The notes beneath the pieces were generated by a model. That model saw only the letters and a list, made by a program, of their open reading frames with translations. It had not been told where the DNA came from and did not search any database. A program made the translations under genes and the position numbers. From the NCBI RefSeq assembly GCF_921293095.1, contig NC_060254.1, forward strand, positions 111,624,917-111,688,916: DNA of 64,000 nt, read 5' to 3'. This DNA is from Ischnura elegans (Eukaryota; Arthropoda; Insecta; Odonata; Coenagrionidae). Below, piece by piece: positions 55,917-64,000 of this stretch; within the stretch, counting starts at the first letter, position 1; the number at the start of each line of letters is the position of its first letter.

Positions 55917-56249
55917 CTGTAATTAAAAATATAAATAAAATTTCGTTAATTACACCAAAAGCATTAATTCACAAGTAATTTTAAAGAACAGCATCTCAGT
56001 GATACATCAAATTCTCACAATCAACAGTCATGATAAAGTTCTATAATGTGTAGATGTTTATTAAACATGCAATCACTTGTTTCTATATCATAATTCATGG
56101 TTTGAGCAATAGGAAATTAATAAATTAAATTTCAATTGGCAGACAACTTTCGGGAAATTAATTCTATTACCAAGATGGCAATCTTCCTGTCAGCATACAA
56201 AATTATAAAAAGGAATAATATGACATTAACATTCCACAACACTTTAACT
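55917..56249. other. no recognisable gene
   Basis: AT-rich, possible intron. Confidence 0.35.
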
Positions 56250-56510
56250 CAGTGGCATATCTACGGGGGGAGGAAGGGAAAGATCCCTCCCCAAAGCCTC
56301 AGAGAAATAAAAAAATTATTTATAATTATTTTATATATTGAACTGCATCGACTAAAAGTTAAATCTTTAGTGCCAAAATGATTTCAAATGTATTTCCAGG
56401 AATGTTATTCTTCAAAAATTTTCTTGGATTGATTCGTTGTCTGATGGGGGGGGGGGTGCCACCCCAGGCCATCCTATCCTTCCCAAAGCATATTCCTAGT
56501 TACGCCATTG
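56250..56510. mobile_element. hAT-like MITE, family C (copy 2)
   Basis: Ends CAGTGGCATATCTACGGGGG and, inverted, CAATGGCGTAACTAGGAATA. The right end matches the left end of 4542-4747, so the copies are in opposite orientation. Flanks CTTTAACT and CCATTACT agree at 5 of 8 positions. Confidence 0.65.
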
Positions 56511-56728
56511 CCATTACTCCTTGACACAAATATTTCAACATTTATCAGATCATCTAAAAATATTATCAAATTGAAGACATACAGTCATATTAAACTACTC
56601 CATTGCCTAATCTCGACCATCGTATGCTCTCCCCCTTTAAAAAATATTTACATTTTAAAACATTCCAAACAGCGGAATAGGTTCATAGATTTCACATTTA
56701 ATAGGTATTCTCAAACGTATCCCATATT

Positions 56729-57312
56729 TTAACCCCAGAATACTGTTTAGCAAAGAATTCATGTCAATGGTGAAGGTACCCCCCAATTAATGACCCTCAT
56801 TATAACGATGAACACCATTTACCTATCTCCATTAACACCATCATGGAATGTGTCATACAGTTTCCTCCGGTATTACATCCATTATAATAACATTCAGACC
56901 AGGATTAAGTAGTCAATAGTTATGGAAAAAAATTGACTGTATAAGAGGAATCTCAGAATAGTAGTGAATTTATGCACAGCAAGACCAAACTTGCTTATCA
57001 AAAGAGACACTAGTAATTATGAAGAACAGATTTCAACCCCAGAAAACTGTTGAGTGAAGGGTTCAAGTCAATGTTCATGGTACCCTCAAATCAATGAGAT
57101 GAACAACATTTACACTCTCCATTAACACCGTCATGGAATATATATTCCTTTAAGTACAACATATAATGTAGTAATTTGCCAAAAGGATTAAGCAATCCAC
57201 ACTTCTGGAAAGAAACTAACTTAAAAGGAGGAATCTTTGAATTGCAGTGCATTAATGCACAAAAAAACTAAACTTACCCATCAAAAGAAGTATTCTCAAT
57301 TATGAAGAAGAG
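56729..57312. repeat. diverged tandem duplication, unit about 290 bp
   Basis: Unit 1 (56729-57031) starts TTAACCCCAGAATACTGTTT; unit 2 (57032-57312) starts TTCAACCCCAGAAAACTGTT. Both carry CTCCATTAACACC, TCATGGAAT and AATTATGAAGAA near the end. It ends where the RTE-like RT begins. Confidence 0.7.
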
Positions 57313-57463
57313 ACTTGGCACTAGAAAAAGCTTTGAAAGCAACTGAAGCTATACCAAGAAGGGCAAGTATCGAAGGAAAAATAAATATATTGGCCTATGC
57401 TGCTGATGTAGCCTTAAAAGCCTATAGTAAAAGTAACCTCAAATCAGTAGCCCAAGTAGAATA
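57313..57463 (+). pseudogene. RTE-like RT palm, part 1
   Basis: INILAYAADVALKAYSKSNL followed by KSVAQVEY corresponds to the RTE block ILAYADDxxLxA, with the catalytic DD changed to AD. It is cut at 57464 by a pogo-like element and resumes at 58818. Confidence 0.75.
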
Positions 57464-58815
57464 CAGTAGACTCTCGTTAATACAAACAACGTTGTTACGA
57501 AGTTCTCGTTATTACGAAGCAAATCGTTGGTCCCGTCGAAAAGGCCTATCCAAGCTATAGTAAAAGAAACGTTATAACGAAATTTTCGTTTTTACGAAAT
57601 TACGAACCCAACTCCCGGTCCCGGCGGTTACAATATGAACTTTATTACGAAGTTCCACGCACAAGTCACGGCATTTAGGTGGATATTCACTACACTTAAG
57701 TTTTAATAATCGCGCCACGTTTAAGTTCTTCTCGTGTACTGTGCCAGAGAGCGTCAATTATGGTTCTTTATTCAGTTTATACGCTACATTATATAACAAG
57801 CTTCATTCCTGTGAAGTCATAGTGACCCACTCATAACCGTTAGTAAATTGGTTGTACAGTCAATCCTCTTCCTATGCACATTCAATTTACGAATTTTCAG
57901 AGATACGATCATTCAAAATTTTCAAATTTCGAATTTAGCCGATACTACGCGGTGTGGCGCTGGGAAACTCTCACTGTGATCACAATCTGAATAAGGTATC
58001 ATTTAAGGTGAATTTAGGAACTGTTCAGCGTTTCGCCCGTTCTTCGTCATCGTGGGGAGCTATTTTTTCGGCTCCGAATGCATCGCAGACCCCGCTAGAT
58101 CAGTTCGCCACAATCGTGAGTTAGCGCATACGTGTAATGCAGTGTTGTATTCCGCAGGATAACAGTACTCATCGATAACTTGCGTACAATCCGGCTGGCG
58201 AGGGTTGTCTGATTACGGCACAATAAGAGGGGCGGATAATCCTGCGCCAGCACGGTTTAAAGCCAATCGCTGTCCCCCAAGCGCACCTCACACCCTCGCC
58301 TAGTCATACAACGTTGTCAAATGCATAAACGAGCACCGAAATAAGCCTGATCTACCAAAATAAGCCCATTCTTCGAATCACAAGAACAAGTGATTATTCC
58401 TCTAGGTACTTCACGCTCGTTTTTCTTCACGGAACAATTTGTAAGCGTTTCCCTTTCTTACCTGGCAGCCTTGCTCCCTACCCAGACCTAGACCATTTTG
58501 TCTGTTATTGGACAAATCTCGGTGGCCGGACGGTAATTTTACCAACCTAGGAACAAGGTCTTGGGACGCATCTAGTATGAATATCGGAGTTCATGTATTC
58601 GGGAAGATATCAACCCTCGATTGCGTCATGGCGTAGTCTTCTGTTGAAAAACTGAAACGAATTTTCCTGTTAGTATATATTCCCGCGTAATTTAATCGCG
58701 TTTATAATACACTATTTTTTTCGACGATTCCTATAAGAAACGTTCTTACGAACTTCGTTATTACGAACCTCCGGTTTTTCGGTCCCGTGAGCTTCGTAAT
58801 AACGAGAGTCTACTG
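57464..58815. mobile_element. pogo/Tigger-like non-autonomous element
   Basis: 1352 bp with TIRs starting CAGTAGACTCTCGTTAATAC on the left and CAGTAGACTCTCGTTATTAC on the right (inverted), flanked by TA on both sides (57462-57463 and 58816-58817). TTACGAAGTTC-type repeats lie inside each end. These are hallmarks of pogo-like Tc1/mariner elements. No transposase ORF remains. It is inserted in an RTE-like RT. Confidence 0.88.
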
Positions 58816-58817
58816 TA

Positions 58818-59500
58818 GTAATAAAAGTAGGATTACAGGTAATTGAAGATAAAACTAAATATATGAAAATTGGAAGAGTGGCAGAGCCTAACATTTCTCT
58901 GCTGGTATTTGGTAGTCACCATTAACTGCCAAAATGAAATAGATGAAGAGATACAAATGGGGATAAATTAAGCTAATAGATGCTACTGGAGCCTATCAAA
59001 ATTATCATAGATTCAACTTCTCAATATACCAACTCCAGGTATATATCAACTCAAGATAGATAAAAATTAGAATGTATACTATCATAATACAGCAAGTGCT
59101 CTTAAATGAGGCTGAGGTAAAGACCCTAACAAAGCAGCCTTAGAAGAAGTAAATAACTGTTGGAAATTAAATATCGAGAAGGATATATGGTCCAACATTT
59201 GACGAAGGGGTTTGGAGAATACTGAAAAACATAGAGCAGGAAACTTCATAAAACAAGATATAGTCACTGTGATCAGAAGTAGGAGAATTGCATGGCTTGG
59301 TCATGTAAGAAGAAGTGAGGAGTGTGGAGAGGTCAACCAGAGGGAAGACACCCACAAGAAAGACCAAGACTAAGATGCAATGACCCAGTGTTTGAGGGCA
59401 TGGGATGAGTTGGGGAAAAGGTTGACATTATGGAGGACAGAGGAGTCTGAAGAGACAACTTGTTGGTGAGGCCAAATATCGACTTGGATTTGAGTATGGA
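58818..59500 (+). pseudogene. RTE-like RT, part 2 and C-terminal end
   Basis: Resumes with VIEDKTKYMKIGR (thumb start), then decayed sequence, then YGPTFDEGVWRILKNIEQ, VIRSRRIAWLGHVRR, a GxTPTRKTKTK-like basic stretch and AKYRLGFEYGI, the usual end of RTE pol (RLxWLGHVxRM ... GRPRxRW). Multiple frameshifts and stops. Confidence 0.75.
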
Positions 59501-61866
59501 ATCATATTACTTGCAATATTTAATTTGATTAAACATGTTTTTGGCTTGAATTCCCCCCTCTCTAAGAACGACTGTTGCACTTATTTGTAATTTGATTTCA
59601 GCATTAATCTCATGAACAGAATAACATTTCATACATACTAATTTCCTCTGCAAAAATAAGGGGGTACTTCGTAACTGGAACTTTAAAACTTGACTGAAGG
59701 ATAAAAAGCAGTGGCTTCATAGTATGTGGTTTACAATATCATTGATTAAAAAATTCAACCATGTTGCAATGAACTATTGCAAAATTATTTTAACTATATG
59801 CTGAAGTAGAAAATTGAAAGTAAGAATTACAACTCTACAGCATGCTTAAAACACTCTGTTGTACTTCAACCATACAGTATAGTAGGCCCTTATAATGTAT
59901 TCTACTGAAGACAAAATGATTCTTTGGCGTTCTATACAACAAATACGAGAACTAAACAAGAAACCTAAAAATTACATTTAAATATGAATTATCTTCTGCA
60001 TGTTTATTGTTGAAGCCATAATATCTTTGGAAAAGAATGATGCCAATCTTAAAATGATAAAAATTCAGCCAATCAGTGATGTATAAAAAAAGTAAAGCTT
60101 ATACTACAATTAAAGTTAAGTTCGAACTCAAAGAGAATCAATGTGTCTAATATTTATATGCCACTTTCATTATGAGGTTTTTGGCTTTTACTTTGCAGTG
60201 CACCATTTTCCTGTAGGAACTCTAATGAATTACCTTCAACAAATATATTCAAAGCTACAGACACTAACCTCAACCCTTAAGAAACAAATAAATAGAAATG
60301 TGGTACCCTATTCATACATACTGGTGAGAAAGGGTAGTTGAACGTTCAATGTCAGGGTATTTCGTGTAAAATGTAGAACTTGCCCAATCAGTAATTTTAG
60401 CATCGCGCACTAGTTCTTCCTATGTTGCTCCCTCGCCAAATGACACCCTTGGAACCTGCTTGAACAGCAGCAGCAACATGCAAGTGATAATGCAAATCAA
60501 ATTTATTAATTTATTCCAATGGTAAACATTACTAATCACTAGAATATAGAATCAACGCAAAAGGAAATGGCAGAAAGTCCCCCTACGGCTTAGGATAAAC
60601 ACCATAAATGGATTTAGGAGTACAATATCCTAGGTTTATCGCAACATATCACTAATAAATGCATTTAAAGAAGTTTTTATTGCAACAGAAATCATGATAT
60701 CTCCAAGATATCATTAAAACCGTATTATTTTCACACAATACCGCATCAGGTCTTGAATAAGTTATATCTACACATTAACAATAAGCTTCCACTCCACTCT
60801 TAATAATCACTATTTATATAAGATTTATAAAAGCACAATTAAACGCACAGGCTTAATAAAAGTAAATATAAAAGTAAAACAATAAGTTCTAGAGAAATGT
60901 ACATGAATAATATACACACTGACAATAACGCATTGAAATTGAAATGGTGTACGAAGAAATAATCAAAAACTCCTAGTTATCCATAGCCATATTTTTTTAA
61001 TAACTCTCAATAATTAGGCATGAATGGTACCGTCCTCTTTGATAATCACTGAAGCCATTTCAGAAAAACCTAATTAATTATTTCCATATTTTACAATTAG
61101 TTACTAAGCTCGAATACGTACCACAAGTAAATATTCGGCCAAAGATGTTGAAACTTCAAGTACACAGGAGCAGACAGCAGTATAAGCACTGGGCCACGAC
61201 AAAAGTTCGGTGTTGATGTATTTTTCCGTTTTAACCAGCCCTAGGAATGTAATCCTCTTCAAACAAAACTGGGATTAAAAATTCGGAATGAGTCAAGGAA
61301 AAGATTAGTCGCAAAAGCGACTCGTCGAGATTTTAATTGCATCCTAAAATTAAGCATTCACACTACTTCGAAATATAATAGTCATTCTTCTCATGAACAA
61401 CACACAAATAAAGCAATGAAAAGCGGAGTTTCGTCCACTAATATGTATCCGGATATGCAGATTCTAGTCAAAAACGTAATTGTCTTTATTGTTGTAAATG
61501 ACCGTAAGATTACTTCATAGGTACCGGCATTGACAAAAACAAATATTTTTATTGAATACAAAACTAGCAGCACTAATAGTTATTGTTACACTTTCTGGTA
61601 CGTAGTAAAGAACTAAGTCAATCATCTCTGCAACCCAGACTAAATATTATATTTTAGTCACAAAATTTCACATATTCCATTGATGAATAGAAAACATACA
61701 AGCACAAAAACACTTTTCAAGAACCTCGCCGGATTATCTGAACCGGAATACATATTTTTTTAAATTACTACTTATACACAGTTCAAACCTAATAATTGGA
61801 ATATGTGGATCAGCACTATTAAAAATTTAAGGTAATAGTATTAAAGGAACCATTATGTGTAGAAAA
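59501..61866. other. no recognisable gene
   Basis: AT-rich sequence with no family-level similarity. A coding-like minus-strand stretch at 60320-60480 was considered and rejected. It may be intron of a minus-strand gene. Confidence 0.4.
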
Positions 61867-61872
61867 ACTTAC

Positions 61873-62095
61873 CTCACGTAGGCGGGAAGACGTTGTTTGG
61901 TGTCACTTGTCCCTTCGGCATATTTGAAGCCATTTCGCTCTTCTCTCAATATTTTGAGGGAAAATAAAATTTTTAAACACGTCCTTGGTGCTAATGTAGC
62001 AATTAGGAGCCGAACTACAACTTATTGTGCCGTATTTCTACTACAAATAACGGAAAATCTTGCCGAGCAACTGCCGGCCACATTCACTTTCATAA
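61873..62095 (-). other. possible 5' exon of a minus-strand gene
   Basis: The minus strand ends at a strong donor (CTACGTGAG-GTAAGT). A Kozak-like GCGAAATGG opens MASNMPKGQVTPNNVFPPT, but a TGA falls just before the donor, so with this donor the ORF is only 19 codons. It may be a non-coding first exon with an upstream ORF, or the site is used differently (CTAC-GTGAGG keeps the frame open). Confidence 0.3.
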
Positions 62096-62400
62096 CGTAA
62101 ACAACGAGTGATGAGAACAAAGATGGTAGGATGCGACGACTCAACTTTGTAGTGTATTATCAACAATCCAGAGGACTCTGTAGTGGAAAATATAATGCGA
62201 GAGATGTGCAGACCGTAGAGGTGCTGGGATAATGTTAAAACAGGAATAATAGCGAGGAAATGGAAATTCTTCAGTAGGAAGGAGAGGTATGCACGCTTAA
62301 GAGAAGTGAGTGCTAGTTTTTTTAATCACAATAACTTTTTCATCCTGCGTCGCGAGACCACTTTGCGGCGAAATTATGTTTTTTGTGTGTGTGCATCAAA

Positions 62401-62860
62401 AAATGGGTGAAGGACATCCATCACGAACTGCACCGTTGCCGCAGATGGAGAAGTGTCGTGGTACAATGAATTACGACACATGGGCCATGGATATGGAGTT
62501 GTACTTCATCCATGAGGATATGTTGGGCTTTGTAAGTGGACCATTTTCTACAAGTGCCCTTGGGGTATAAAAAAAGTTAGCTCACAAAGCGAGGGCAAAG
62601 ATTTATATGTTTATTGAGACTGGCACTGACAACTTCTGGAGGTGACGGGAGAGCAGATGGCCTATTGCATGTGAATGCACCTGGAGGCCACTTACGAAAA
62701 AAATATCAACCGGCATATGCCTCATTGGTCAGTTGTTCGATATTAAGTCAGTGAATTTCGATGATATGGAGGAATACGTGAATAATTTCACGGAGATTGA
62801 CTCGGAGCCAACTCTTTCGTACTGTTTACCAAATTATGAAATATCAAAATGATGAAATAT
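62401..62860 (+). pseudogene. Ty1/Copia gag fragment
   Basis: MNYDTWAMDMELYFIHEDML followed by GFVSG matches the start of Copia Gag (NYxxWxxxMxxxLxxEDLW). Then HKARAKIYMFIETG, and in another frame TWRPLTKKISTGICLIGQLF, DIKSVNFDDMEEYVNNFTEI, the typical L..TYE...LxxQL..lk....sv.eyV motif. Three frames are needed. There is no zinc knuckle, protease or LTR nearby. Confidence 0.7.
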
Positions 62861-64000
62861 ATCAAGATCTTATTAATTTACATCGAAGTTTAAGCATATT
62901 TAAAGAAAATACTCCCTATCACACCAGTTTGATAGTTTTACTCAAATCTTTTTTTCCGTGTAATATTCTATACTTGCATACAACGTGAACCAAAACATTG
63001 TCATGATGAGCACCGAGTAAATGAGTTATGTGGAAAGTTTGTGTTGTGTATACGAGACGAGATACGACAAAAAGTCTTGCGACGGTACCCTCTACAATTG
63101 TCTGAAACCCCCTGGAAAAAATTGTGAAAACACTAAATTTCCCAATGTTTATCTGTCTATTCATTTAAAATTTAGTGTGGGATTAGTTAAAAAAATGGCC
63201 ACCAAAATCCAATAACGGTGCGGCGATCGTTGGAAGGAAGATAAAAACAAATAATCACAGCAGCATATTTTTTATGCAAACAAAAGGAGCGAAGTTGGAA
63301 AAGAAGATTAAGACGAGAGGGTGATATTTGATAAAGGACGAATTAAGACAAAACGATGACAAATCTAAGGTAGGAAATTTACAATGTAATTTTTGAAAAG
63401 TCAATTTCTTCATGGCTTCTTTCCATATGAACAAAAATTTCTTTACATCAAAACGTATTCAAACGAGAAGAGGAGATAAGAAAGGAAATTACTTTTTATT
63501 TTTGAATTAAATTATGAATATAAAATTTCGGTGTTATCGAAATTGAGAGCGTTGTTGTTATTAATTCAACAGTTAACAAGTGCACATAATGTCATTTTTA
63601 AAAGATGATTCGTGCTGTTGACTGTAGTTCCTGACTTGTTGCCTATAAACGATTGCAGTTGAAAGACATCTAAACAAAAATTCCTTTTTCTTCCTATTTT
63701 AATTGCCTTTATTTGCATATACCAACTTGGTCCTTCTAAGCCATATGGCTTGTCAGAAGGCTTAAAAGATAGGTAGGTAAAAAATTATTTTATTTTCACT
63801 GTTTGTGATGGCTACAACGTTTTATTTCTGTTAACGTTCTTTTTTTTCTGTTATTATCCAATTTAATGTGCACTGTTATCCGTGAGGTGGCGCGTCGAAG
63901 GCAGTGAATAATAGAATACGGAGGATAAGTGAAATTATAGGTATTTCATATTCAATTATCTTATTGTCTTACGAAAATCGAGTTTCATTGAATAACTTAG
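62861..64000. other. no recognisable gene
   Basis: AT-rich. Short ORFs only; no motif recognised. A GAAGGACCAAGTTGG-like short inverted stretch near 63725-63765 is the only local structure noticed. Confidence 0.4.

Noticed and set aside
60320-60480. Minus-strand coding-like stretch (VPRVSFGEGAT, stop, EELVRDAKITDWASS...)
   Set aside because: One frame stays coherent apart from a TAG, but there is no convincing acceptor or donor and no family I recognise. Not enough support for an exon.

Overview
This is a window of a eukaryotic, most likely invertebrate (arthropod-like) nuclear genome. It is AT-rich and has no operon structure. It carries tRNA-derived SINEs, APE-type non-LTR retrotransposons, Ty3/Gypsy and Ty1/Copia remnants, many terminal-inverted-repeat (TIR) DNA elements and degenerate satellites. 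Nothing in the sequence fixes the species. No complete ordinary host protein gene is visible. Host coding signal is limited to one candidate internal exon at 3221-3302, a candidate last exon and 5' exon on the minus strand (55870-55916 and 61873-62095), and a broken ankyrin/NACHT-like gene at 30403-34605.

Layout. 1-5.3 kb: small GC-rich TIR elements, a pogo-like MITE, one candidate exon and a minus-strand RTE-like pol fragment split by a hAT-like element. 5.9-9.5 kb: a SINE, a 5'-truncated non-LTR element with a short-repeat tail, an RTE-like endonuclease fragment and a 206-bp palindrome. 9.6-12.8 kb: GC-rich MITEs. 12.9-15.4 kb: a 2.5-kb TIR element with a THAP-like remnant. 15.4-17.8 kb: a Gypsy relic in which protease runs directly into integrase, a Gmr1-like order, with a SCAN-like Gag. 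17.8-20.9 kb: a second THAP-carrying TIR element holding nested insertions, including a hAT MITE with a perfect 8-bp target duplication. 21.3-21.9 kb: a minus-strand non-LTR RT. 25-29.4 kb: MITEs, SINEs and a frameshifted Gypsy pol. 30.4-34.6 kb: the ankyrin/NACHT pseudogene, disrupted by an inverted duplication starting at its P-loop. 35.3-36.8 kb: RTE-like and possible Penelope-like fragments. 37.5-45.9 kb: a very young LTR retrotransposon with almost identical 1142-bp LTRs. It has lost most of RT, RNase H and integrase, and its gag is split by a second, inverted copy of the 2.5-kb THAP element. 46-53.4 kb: a TTCACAC-type satellite field interrupted by a 2.9-kb TIR element carrying a THAP exon. 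54-64 kb: more RTE fragments, one split by a pogo-like element, then a Copia gag fragment and long stretches without recognisable content.

The main result is a group of DNA elements (two copies at 12883-15397 and 39455-41961, a relative at 17776-20890). Their ends read AT-AGG...CCT-AT. They share a subterminal TGACGTCA block with a nearby CAAGATGG-type motif, and a THAP-type zinc-finger remnant is encoded just inside one end. The insertion into a tandem repeat inside gag lets the empty site be read, showing a 2-bp AT duplication and exact conservation of the gag frame. This fits ISL2EU-like elements as I remember them, but the superfamily assignment is inference.
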